A DNA stretch of 5,528 nucleotides from an uncultured Alistipes sp. Lineage in GTDB: Bacteria > Bacteroidota > Bacteroidia > Bacteroidales > Rikenellaceae. The DNA is taken from the NCBI GenBank assembly GCA_947178455.1, contig CAMWYI010000111.1, positions 1-5,528 on the forward strand, given 5' to 3'. Positions 1-5,528 of this stretch are shown in pieces; positions within the stretch are counted from its first letter, which is position 1; every line of letters starts with the position of its first letter. The notes beneath the pieces are model-generated. The model ran no database searches. It was not told where the DNA came from and saw only the letters and a program-made list of their open reading frames with translations. A program made the translations under genes and the position numbers.

Positions 1-1140
1 GTAGATAATCGTTTCGCCCGGAGCCTCCTCCGTTCCGGCGAACATCGACCCGATCATCACGCAGTCGCCGCCTGCGGCCAATGCCTTGACAACATCGCCC
101 GAATAACGCAAACCGCCGTCGGCAATCACCGGAACCCCTGCTTTGCGCGCTTCGGTCGAGGCGGCATAAACCGCCGAAAGCTGCGGCACGCCGACACCGG
201 CGATGACCCGCGTCGTACAAATCGACCCCGGGCCGATGCCGACCTTCACGCCGTCCGCACCGTTTTCGACCAAGAACCGCGCGGCTTCGGCCGTGGCGAT
301 ATTGCCCACCACGACATCGAGCGACGGGTAAGCCGCCTTGATTTCGCGCAGTGCCCGCACGATATTGGCCGAGTGGCCGTGCGCCGAATCGAGCACTACG
401 GCATCGACATCCTCGCCGACCAATGCGGCGACCCGCTGCATCATATCGGACGTAATGCCCACCCCTGCAGCTACGCGCAACCGGCCTTTCGCATCCTTGC
501 AGGCATTCGGATGATCCTGCACTTTGGTAATATCCTTATAGGTGACCAATCCGACCAAAAGACCATTGTCATCGACGACCGGCAGTTTCTCGATTTTATT
601 GTTGAGCAACACCGATTTGGCATGTTCCAGTTCGGTGCTGTGGGTCGTCACCAGACGGTCGCCGGGCGTCATCACTTCGGCGATGCGGCGCGACATATCG
701 GTCTGAAAACGCAGGTCGCGGTTCGTCACGATACCCACCAACCGGCAGTCGTCATCCACGACGGGGATACCGCCGATTTTGTTCTCGTGCATCAAAGCGA
801 GCGCATCGCCCACCGTGTGGTGCTCGGTAATGGTCACGGGGTCGTAAATCATGCCGTTTTCGGCACGTTTCACGCGACGCACCTCGGCAGCCTGCGCTTC
901 GATGGACATGTTTTTGTGAATCACGCCGATTCCGCCCTCGCGTGCGAGCGCGATAGCCATCGGGGCTTCGGTCACGGTGTCCATCGCGGCGGACACGATC
1001 GGGATATTGAGCTGGATATTACGCGAAAAACGGGTCTTGACATCGACCTCACGCGGCAACACTTCCGAATAGGCGGGTACGAGCAACACATCGTCGAAGG
1101 TGAGACCTTCGGGAAGTACCCTCTCGTTGACGAACGACAT
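1..1140 (-). CDS. guaB: Inosine-5'-monophosphate dehydrogenase (IMPDH), 3' end cut off by window edge
   Basis: Cytosolic enzyme that oxidises IMP to XMP with NAD+, the first committed step from IMP to GMP. The window holds residues 1-380 of a family usually near 490; the missing ~110 residues include the C-terminal part of the barrel and the mobile flap. The protein starts MSFVNERVLPEGLTFDDVLL, the standard IMPDH N-terminus. Residues ~97-212 form the two CBS domains (Bateman module) inserted in the TIM barrel; in the family this module binds adenine/guanine nucleotides and tunes activity. Other landmarks are D251 in DSAHGHS (NAD+ site), the catalytic loop GPGSICTTR at 303-311 with nucleophile Cys308, and the phosphate-binding stretches ADGGLRYSGD (D341) and MIGSMFAGTEE (S365). 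The reading frame is unbroken. The ATG at 1138-1140 gives the expected N-terminus and follows an A-rich leader with no Shine-Dalgarno sequence. It has its own promoter at 1165-1196, so it is probably transcribed separately from the glycosyltransferase gene upstream. Confidence 0.98.
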   Translation of the reverse strand, partial: MSFVNERVLPEGLTFDDVLLVPAYSEVLPREVDVKTRFSRNIQLNIPIVSAAMDTVTEAPMAIALAREGGIGVIHKNMSIEAQAAEVRRVKRAENGMIYDPVTITEHHTVGDALALMHENKIGGIPVVDDDCRLVGIVTNRDLRFQTDMSRRIAEVMTPGDRLVTTHSTELEHAKSVLLNNKIEKLPVVDDNGLLVGLVTYKDITKVQDHPNACKDAKGRLRVAAGVGITSDMMQRVAALVGEDVDAVVLDSAHGHSANIVRALREIKAAYPSLDVVVGNIATAEAARFLVENGADGVKVGIGPGSICTTRVIAGVGVPQLSAVYAASTEARKAGVPVIADGGLRYSGDVVKALAAGGDCVMIGSMFAGTEEAPGETIIY

Positions 1141-1164
1141 AGCAAACGGGGTTTTTGTTGCCCA

Positions 1165-1196
1165 CAAAAGTAAGCAATTTTTCGACACGCCCCAAA
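1165..1196 (-). promoter_or_regulatory. Bacteroidota-type promoter of guaB
   Basis: On the minus strand the -7 element is TACTTTTG (1172 down to 1165), an exact match to TAnnTTTG. The -33 element is TTTG (1196 down to 1193). The spacer is 20 bases, inside the range known for the primary sigma factor of Bacteroides and relatives. Transcription would begin near 1158-1161, leaving a leader of about 20 bases before the guaB ATG. The leader (CAACAAAAAC followed by CCCGTTTGCT) is A-rich and lacks a Shine-Dalgarno sequence, as is common in this phylum. The motif match is seen directly; promoter activity and the start point are inferred. Confidence 0.78.
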
Positions 1197-1197
1197 T

Positions 1198-1228
1198 TTC
1201 GGCCCGTTTTTTACATCATCCGGCCGAA
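1198..1228 (-). repeat. Short inverted repeat spanning the glycosyltransferase stop codon
   Basis: Two perfect 7-base arms (TTCGGCC at 1228-1222 and GGCCGAA at 1204-1198 on the minus strand) flank a 17-base spacer containing the TAA stop of the GT2 gene and an A-run. In RNA this could form a stem with five G-C and two A-U pairs. It ends two bases before the -33 element of the guaB promoter. No T-tract follows it, so it is not a classical intrinsic terminator. A weak terminator, an operator or chance are all possible; chance is quite likely for 7-base arms in GC-rich DNA. Confidence 0.3.
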
Positions 1229-2221
1229 GCTCCGGTACCCGAACAGATAACGCAGCACAATCGAGCCACGATAGATGTGCCGAACCGGCTTCTGTCGGCT
1301 CGTGCGACGGATTTCGCGACGCTGCCGCAACAACTCGCCGTGCCAGCGCAGAAAATCGCGATAAGCGCGGAATACGGCGCAGAATGCGCCCCACTTCCCC
1401 TGCATCAAATAGGTGCAGGCAGCCAGCAAGTCGAGCGCAGGCCGCAATGCGACGACCGCCACCCGCTGCAAAGGCGACGCGCATTTCAGCAACATCGCCA
1501 GATTGTTGCGGTGATTGTAATAGATTTTTCGCGGCGAATTGGGCGTCAACGTTCCCCCGCCGAGATGATACACCGTACTCTGCGGCACGATTCGCACCCG
1601 ATAACCGGCCAGCTGCATCCGCCAGCACAGGTCGATTTCCTCCATGTGGGCAAAAAAACGCGCGTCGAAACCGCCCAACGCCCGAAAAACATCCGCCCGA
1701 CAACAAAAAGCCGCACCGCTCACCCAAAAGACATCGCGGGCATCGTCGTATTGTCCGCCGTCGCACTCCGTCGTCCGCAAGATGCGGCCGCGGCAGAACG
1801 GATAACCCAAATAGTCGATATATCCGCCCGCAGCACCCGCATACTCGAATCGGTCGGGAGCCGTCAAAGCCCGCAGTTTCGGAGCGACGGCCGCCACATC
1901 GGAATGCTGCTCTAACTCAGCAATCAACGGTTCGAGCCACCCTGCCGGTGTTTCGACATCGGAGTTGAGCAGCACGAAACAATCGGCTTCCAGCTGCGCC
2001 AACGCACGATTGTACCCTTCGGCGAAACCGTAGTTCCGGTCCAGCCGAATCAACCCGACCGACGGAAAATCGGCTTCAAGCAACGCTGCGGATTCGTCCG
2101 TCGAACCGTTGTCGGCGACCACGACCTGCACCCTTTCCGGCGCGGCCGCGACGACCCCCGACAGGAACCGGCGCAAATGCACGGCCCCGTTCCAGTTCAG
2201 AATGACGATTTTGACAATCAT
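1211..2221 (-). CDS. Family 2 glycosyltransferase, WbbL/rhamnosyltransferase-like
   Basis: A 336-residue inverting GT-A glycosyltransferase that probably transfers a sugar from a nucleotide-sugar donor during surface polysaccharide or O-antigen assembly at the inner face of the cytoplasmic membrane. Visible motifs, in order: strand 1 with VILNWNG (6-12); the nucleotide-binding ADNGSTD (36-42); NYGFAEGYN (63-71); the metal-binding DXD-like LNSDVE (85-90); WVSGAAF (166-172); the acceptor/catalytic-base stretch HMEEIDLCWR (192-201); and YHLGGGT (218-224). NHRNNL follows, then a basic amphipathic C-terminus typical of the WbbL-like (COG1216) branch. There is no clear N-terminal signal or full membrane span. 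The ATG at 2221 puts the first beta strand at the extreme N-terminus, as usual for this family, and an A-rich stretch precedes it. The gene lies 41 bases after the DUF389 gene with no visible promoter between, so it is probably co-transcribed. Sugar and acceptor cannot be read from sequence. No other glycan genes are present in the window. Confidence 0.93.
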   Translation of the reverse strand: MIVKIVILNWNGAVHLRRFLSGVVAAAPERVQVVVADNGSTDESAALLEADFPSVGLIRLDRNYGFAEGYNRALAQLEADCFVLLNSDVETPAGWLEPLIAELEQHSDVAAVAPKLRALTAPDRFEYAGAAGGYIDYLGYPFCRGRILRTTECDGGQYDDARDVFWVSGAAFCCRADVFRALGGFDARFFAHMEEIDLCWRMQLAGYRVRIVPQSTVYHLGGGTLTPNSPRKIYYNHRNNLAMLLKCASPLQRVAVVALRPALDLLAACTYLMQGKWGAFCAVFRAYRDFLRWHGELLRQRREIRRTSRQKPVRHIYRGSIVLRYLFGYRSFGRMM

Positions 2222-2262
2222 GCGGTCTTGCTCACTTTTTCCAGCACACCTCGCTGCTATCG

Positions 2263-3627
2263 CTACTTAATAAATATCTGGACTTCGTTCACTTTGGTGC
2301 GTACCCGCAACCACCGTTCCAATGTCGTGCGGTCGATCGGTTTCTGCGGGTCGAGTGGCGATACGACGCATATCAAAGTCGTGTCGCGGGGCGTTCCCGT
2401 GCCATCGAACGTCACGCCTTTGGTGAGCGAAACGGTCGCGATGTCGGGCATGAGGGCCCCCATTTCGCGCGAAATATCGTCCACCTCGACATCCGTCACC
2501 CGATAACGTTCCAATCGCGTCCGCATATCCTCGATGCGACGGTTTTTCTCGGCGAGCAATTCCATGTAACTCTGTTGCAAAGAGTTGACATCCAGCCCAT
2601 CCGGTTTATTCACCTGACGGACAACCAATTCGGCATGCTCCAACCCAAAATTGTTCAGCTGCGCCCGTGCATTCTCGATGACAGCCTCTTGGAGCGGCTC
2701 GCCGAGCAGCAGCAACTCGATACGCGAGGGATGTTTGCGAGCAGCATACTGCTTTTTACACTCGACGACGCGCGTATGCGGAAAATCGAAAACCTGCGCG
2801 ACATACTTGTCGGCCATCGCCTCGAAAATCGAGACCCGCACCATACGGAAACCGACGAAAACGCTCGGAATAAAAGTCAACAGGGTAATAGCCAGCATCA
2901 TCCGCTTGACATTCCGTTCGCGCACCTTGTCCATGAAAGTTTTTTTCTCGTAACGCAGGAAACGCACCATCAGATAGGTAGCCAGCGCAATGAATACCGA
3001 GTTGATGAAAAACAGATAGAATGCCCCGACGATAAAGCGAGGCTGGCCCGTAGCGATGCCGAAACCGGCCGTGCAAAGGGGCGGAATCAAGGCCGTCGCA
3101 ATGGCCACGCCCGGAATAACGGTCGAATTGCGGTCGGTGCGCGTTTGGGCGACGATGCCCGCCAATCCGCCGAACAACGCAATCAACACATCGTAGGTCG
3201 TGGGAACGGTACGGGCGAGCAGTTCGCTGCTGTTCGACGACAACGGCGACACGAAGAAATAAACCGTCGAAGTGACAATCGCCACGATGAACATCAGCAT
3301 CAGGTTGCGCAGCGAAGTTTTCAGCAGTTCGAAATCGTTGATACCCAACGACAAGCCCACGCCCATGATAGGCCCCATAATGGGCGAAATCAACATGGCG
3401 CCGATTATGACCGCCGGAGAATTGACATTCAAACCCAGCGAAGCAATCATCGTCGCGAAAATCAATACCCACAGATTGACGCCGCGAAACTCCACCCCTT
3501 TCGAGATAGCGGCGACCACTTCGTCGCGCGCCGCCGTATCGGCATCGAGGTTGAATCGGCCTTTCAGAAACGTCCGCAACCGATTAAGCATGGTTTTCGT
3601 ACTCAAATGATTCATATTTTCATTCAT
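2263..3627 (-). CDS. DUF389-family integral membrane protein with cytosolic C-terminal domain
   Basis: A 454-residue protein of unknown function. Residues ~35-48 are a short helix. Residues ~50-260 hold six or seven hydrophobic segments (about 50-66, 72-94, 107-128, 146-160, 170-190, 198-220, 243-260). The DUF389 hallmarks are the Gly/Pro-rich stretch VIIGAMLISPIMGPIMG (73-89) and PGVAIATALIPPL (172-184). Residues ~265-454 form a hydrophilic C-terminal region with a probable coiled coil (~353-383, SLQQSYMELL onward) and an alpha/beta-looking end; this tail is longer than in minimal DUF389 proteins. Transport has been proposed for the family, but I know of no settled substrate. The ATG at 3627 is chosen because it is the first after the rsmI stop, 14 bases away; a second in-frame ATG four codons later (Met5, codon at 3613-3615) is also plausible. 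The gene probably sits in the same transcript as rsmI. The reading frame is intact, with a TAG stop. Confidence 0.93.
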   Translation of the reverse strand: MNENMNHLSTKTMLNRLRTFLKGRFNLDADTAARDEVVAAISKGVEFRGVNLWVLIFATMIASLGLNVNSPAVIIGAMLISPIMGPIMGVGLSLGINDFELLKTSLRNLMLMFIVAIVTSTVYFFVSPLSSNSSELLARTVPTTYDVLIALFGGLAGIVAQTRTDRNSTVIPGVAIATALIPPLCTAGFGIATGQPRFIVGAFYLFFINSVFIALATYLMVRFLRYEKKTFMDKVRERNVKRMMLAITLLTFIPSVFVGFRMVRVSIFEAMADKYVAQVFDFPHTRVVECKKQYAARKHPSRIELLLLGEPLQEAVIENARAQLNNFGLEHAELVVRQVNKPDGLDVNSLQQSYMELLAEKNRRIEDMRTRLERYRVTDVEVDDISREMGALMPDIATVSLTKGVTFDGTGTPRDTTLICVVSPLDPQKPIDRTTLERWLRVRTKVNEVQIFIK

Positions 3628-3641
3628 TTAATCAATTCTCG

Positions 3642-4364
3642 TTAATCCTCGTCGTTTTCCGGTGTTTCGGACACCTCCTTTTCGCGTCCGGGCTTCGGTT
3701 TTCCAGCCACCACCAGCACGAACTCCCCTTTCGGCGGATGTTCGCGGAAATGCGCCAGCACTTCGGCTATCGTGCCGCGCACGGTCTCTTCGAACTTTTT
3801 GGTCAATTCGCGCGAAACCGCCACCGGCCGCTCCGCACCGAAAACTTCGGCGAACTGCTCGAGGCATCGCACGACGCGGTAAGGCGATTCGTAGAAAATC
3901 ATCGTGCGCGGTTCGTCGGCCAACGCCTGCAACTGCTTGTTGCGTCCCTTCTTTTGGGGCAAAAATCCCTCGAAACAGAAACGGTCGCACGGAAATCCGC
4001 TCTGCACCAACGCCGGCACGAAAGCCGTCGCACCGGGCAGCGTCTCCACCTCGATGCCTGCTTCGAGACATGTGCGCACGAGCAGGAAACCGGGGTCGGA
4101 AATGCCGGGCGTACCGGCATCCGAGACGAGCGCGGCACTGCGACCGGCCGCAATGGCTTCGGAGACAGCCTGCACGGTCGCATGTTCGTTGAATTTGTGG
4201 TGCGACTGCAACCGTTTTTCGATGCCGTAATGTTTCAACAGCACGGAAGTCGTCCGCGTATCTTCGGCCAAGATGAAATCGGCCTCCCGCAACACATTGA
4301 GCGCGCGCAAGGTAATATCGTCCAGATTACCGATCGGTGTAGGTACGATATAGAGTTTGGACAT
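3642..4364 (-). CDS. rsmI: 16S rRNA (cytidine-1402-2'-O)-methyltransferase RsmI
   Basis: An AdoMet-dependent enzyme that methylates the ribose 2'-OH of C1402 in the decoding centre of 16S rRNA; with N4 methylation by RsmH this fine-tunes decoding. The 240 residues carry the full signature of the tetrapyrrole-methylase-fold RsmI family: YIVPTPIGNLDDITLRAL (5-22), AEDTR (33-37), the AdoMet-binding ALVSDAGTPGISDPG (78-92), LPGATAFVPALVQSGF (109-124), FEGFLP plus GR (131-141), FYESPYR (157-163), LTKKFEE with a following RG, and KGEFVLVVAG near the end. It lacks the extra C-terminal helical region that makes the E. coli protein about 286 residues, and ends in a short acidic tail (SETPENDED). The ATG at 4364 places YIVPTPIGNL right at the N-terminus, as in orthologues. 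Only three bases separate it from the TGA of the upstream hypothetical gene, so translational coupling is likely. The older name yraL refers to the same family. Confidence 0.98.
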   Translation of the reverse strand: MSKLYIVPTPIGNLDDITLRALNVLREADFILAEDTRTTSVLLKHYGIEKRLQSHHKFNEHATVQAVSEAIAAGRSAALVSDAGTPGISDPGFLLVRTCLEAGIEVETLPGATAFVPALVQSGFPCDRFCFEGFLPQKKGRNKQLQALADEPRTMIFYESPYRVVRCLEQFAEVFGAERPVAVSRELTKKFEETVRGTIAEVLAHFREHPPKGEFVLVVAGKPKPGREKEVSETPENDED

Positions 4365-4367
4365 GGG

Positions 4368-5495
4368 TCAGGCGAATTTTCGTTCCAACAAATCCATCAG
4401 CAGGCGCACCCCCTCGGAATCGGCGTTCCACGCATAGTTTTCCGTGAGGTAAATCATGCAATCGTCTATGCTTTCGGCATCGTTCAGCGCCTGCATGGCC
4501 GCTTCGTAGGCTGCGCTGTCGCCGTCGAACAAATCGCGGATAAGCAGGAATTTGTCGTTGATGCCGATAGCCTGCCGCAAATCGGAAATCGCCGTCTTGC
4601 GGCGCAGGGACGACGCCATGTCGCGCGGCGGTTCGATGGTGTCGGCCAAAGTCCGTACATCGTGGTTGATGACATCGCCCAACACGTTTCCGGCCGGAGC
4701 GGGTGCGGGTTCCGATACGGCAATCGCAGGTTCCGGCGCCGGAGCCGAAAACGATTTTCCGGTCGAAAAGCCGGAAGCCCATATCGGTTCGTCGCTTGTC
4801 TCGGTCTTTACGGTCACCTCCTCGAACATTCCATCGTCCGAATCGGCCTTGCGCGCCGATTGGCCGTCCCCGTAAAGCGACATGATGACCCGCTGCTTCC
4901 GACGATGACGGGTCGTATCGTCCTCTTCCTCCTCCGCAGCGAACAGCGTCGCCGTCTGTTCGGCCGGAGCCGTTTCTGTGCGCGGCTTCGCCAGCACCTC
5001 GACGCCGGATGCGGCGTGCGGTTCGGGAACCGTGCCGGGCTTCTGCGGCGACGCGACCGTCGCAACAGATGCGGAAATCGGTTCGGGCTCCTGCGGAGAA
5101 ACAATCGTCGAAGCGGCAGGCTGCGGCTTCTTGCGAGGTCGAGCGGGGAGCACAAACTCCTCCGGCTCGGCAGGGCTCGCCGCCGCAGGCTCGGCGATTT
5201 CATCCGGCACCGACGGCACAAGGTCCGGTTCCAGCGTCAACATACCGCTCAAATCCAACGTCTCTGCGTCCGAATCTTCCGGCCTCGGTTCCGTCAAAGA
5301 CTCCACCTCGATATTTTTCGGTTGTGCCGCGACCTCATCGGCCGCCGATTCGGAAAACCGAATCGCCTCGTAAAGGTTGCGCAATTTCACGAGCGCCAAA
5401 TCGCGTTCGAGCGTATCGACCGGCTTGCCGTCGCACCAGCCCTCCACCAAAGCCGACAACTGCGCCAACTCTTTCCGTATAGTTTCCCAAGCCAT
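4368..5495 (-). CDS. Hypothetical protein with ordered ends and a Pro/Ala/Glu-rich linker
   Basis: A 375-residue protein I cannot assign to a named family. Residues 1-50 look like two amphipathic helices (MAWETIRKELAQLSALVEGW onward). Residues ~51-270 are low-complexity and probably disordered, rich in Pro, Ala, Glu and Ser, with an acidic run EEEEDD (188-193) followed at once by a basic patch RHRRKQR (196-202). Residues ~271-375 look folded: VLGDVIN (271-277), then IGINDKFLLIRDLFDGD (310-326), ALNDAESIDDCMIYL (336-350), ENYAWN (352-357) and LLERKF at the end. This C-terminal pattern resembles uncharacterised Bacteroidales proteins as I remember them; a database search would be needed to confirm that. 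No signal peptide or membrane segment is seen, so it is probably cytosolic. Between the window edge and the ATG at 5495 there is no other in-frame start codon, and a promoter -7 element lies just upstream. It is the first gene of the probable rsmI unit. It could be an adaptor or scaffold, but no function can be shown. Confidence 0.9.
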   Translation of the reverse strand: MAWETIRKELAQLSALVEGWCDGKPVDTLERDLALVKLRNLYEAIRFSESAADEVAAQPKNIEVESLTEPRPEDSDAETLDLSGMLTLEPDLVPSVPDEIAEPAAASPAEPEEFVLPARPRKKPQPAASTIVSPQEPEPISASVATVASPQKPGTVPEPHAASGVEVLAKPRTETAPAEQTATLFAAEEEEDDTTRHRRKQRVIMSLYGDGQSARKADSDDGMFEEVTVKTETSDEPIWASGFSTGKSFSAPAPEPAIAVSEPAPAPAGNVLGDVINHDVRTLADTIEPPRDMASSLRRKTAISDLRQAIGINDKFLLIRDLFDGDSAAYEAAMQALNDAESIDDCMIYLTENYAWNADSEGVRLLMDLLERKFA

Positions 5496-5520
5496 ATTCC
5501 GTAAGGGTAAAATTTCCTCA

Positions 5521-5528
5521 CAAATATA
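5521..5528 (-). promoter_or_regulatory. Partial Bacteroidota-type promoter (-7 element) of the rsmI gene group
   Basis: The minus strand reads TATATTTG from 5528 to 5521, an exact TAnnTTTG match. It lies 25 bases before the ATG of the 375-residue gene, nearly the same distance as the guaB -7 element from its ATG (24 bases). The matching -33 TTTG would fall beyond the window edge at about 5549-5552, so the promoter cannot be verified here. Transcription would begin near 5514-5517, giving a leader of about 20 bases (TGAGGAAATTTTACCC onward) with no properly spaced Shine-Dalgarno sequence. Confidence 0.6.

Noticed and set aside
373..1173. Plus-strand open frame opposite guaB
   Set aside because: Antisense shadow of an unmistakable IMP dehydrogenase; the product is His/Asp/Gly-rich and matches nothing recognisable.
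972..1766. Minus-strand frame overlapping the ends of guaB and the glycosyltransferase gene
   Set aside because: Alternate frame across two well-supported genes and the guaB promoter. The product is Arg/Cys-rich and has no domain pattern.
1100..1915. Plus-strand frames opposite the glycosyltransferase gene, including one at 1384-1968
   Set aside because: Antisense to a gene with complete GT2 motifs; products are compositionally biased, with no plausible start signals or domains.
2222..2262. Possible promoter or terminator in the 41-base gap before the glycosyltransferase gene
   Set aside because: No TAnnTTTG motif on the minus strand and only a 4-base inverted repeat (CAGC/GCTG); nothing beyond an A-rich stretch before the ATG.
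2575..3645. Plus-strand open frame of 356 codons opposite the DUF389 gene
   Set aside because: Antisense to a gene with clear membrane topology and DUF389 motifs. The product is Arg/Gln/His-rich, as expected from reverse-complemented membrane-protein codons.
3738..5504. Plus-strand open frame of 588 codons lying opposite rsmI and the 375-residue gene
   Set aside because: It is antisense to rsmI, a certain gene, and to the tightly spaced upstream gene. Its product is Arg/His/Gln/Gly-rich with no family pattern. In GC-rich genes the codons TTA, CTA and TCA are rare, so the antisense frame rarely meets a stop; the length is a composition effect.
1..5528. Search by eye for CRISPR repeats, tRNA/rRNA genes, insertion sequences, attachment sites, toxin-antitoxin or phage genes
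   Set aside because: Nearly every base is accounted for by five co-oriented coding regions; the remaining gaps (70, 41, 14 and 3 bases) are too short, and no such signature was seen.

Overview
The window looks like an ordinary chromosomal stretch from a member of the Bacteroidota, probably a GC-richer Bacteroidales lineage such as the Rikenellaceae/Alistipes group. Three observations point there: two promoter-like sites match the Bacteroidota sigma factor consensus (TTTG, about 20 bases, TAnnTTTG); A-rich leaders replace Shine-Dalgarno sequences; and one gene has the look of a Bacteroidales-type lineage-specific hypothetical protein next to rsmI. Base composition is GC-rich, roughly mid-to-upper 50s percent by eye. 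The genus-level guess is inference.

All five genes lie on the minus strand and are read from high to low coordinates. A partial promoter at 5521-5528 leads into a 375-residue hypothetical protein (5495-4368). After a 3-base gap comes rsmI, the 16S rRNA C1402 ribose 2'-O-methyltransferase (4364-3642). After 14 bases comes a DUF389-family integral membrane protein (3627-2263). After 41 bases comes a GT2-family (WbbL-like) glycosyltransferase (2221-1211). The short gaps, and the lack of a recognisable internal promoter or terminator, suggest one four-gene transcription unit. A 70-base gap then carries a well-formed Bacteroidota promoter (1165-1196) for guaB, IMP dehydrogenase (1140-1). The left window edge cuts guaB off at residue 380 of an expected ~490.

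The genes do not form an obvious pathway. The set combines ribosome maturation (RsmI), a membrane protein of unknown role (DUF389), surface glycan synthesis (GT2) and guanine nucleotide synthesis (GuaB). No RNA gene, CRISPR array, insertion sequence, integrase, phage gene or defence system is visible, and no gap between genes exceeds 70 bases. The least explained item is the 375-residue protein, which has two ordered-looking ends joined by a long Pro/Ala/Glu-rich linker. I found no convincing evidence of a new biological system.
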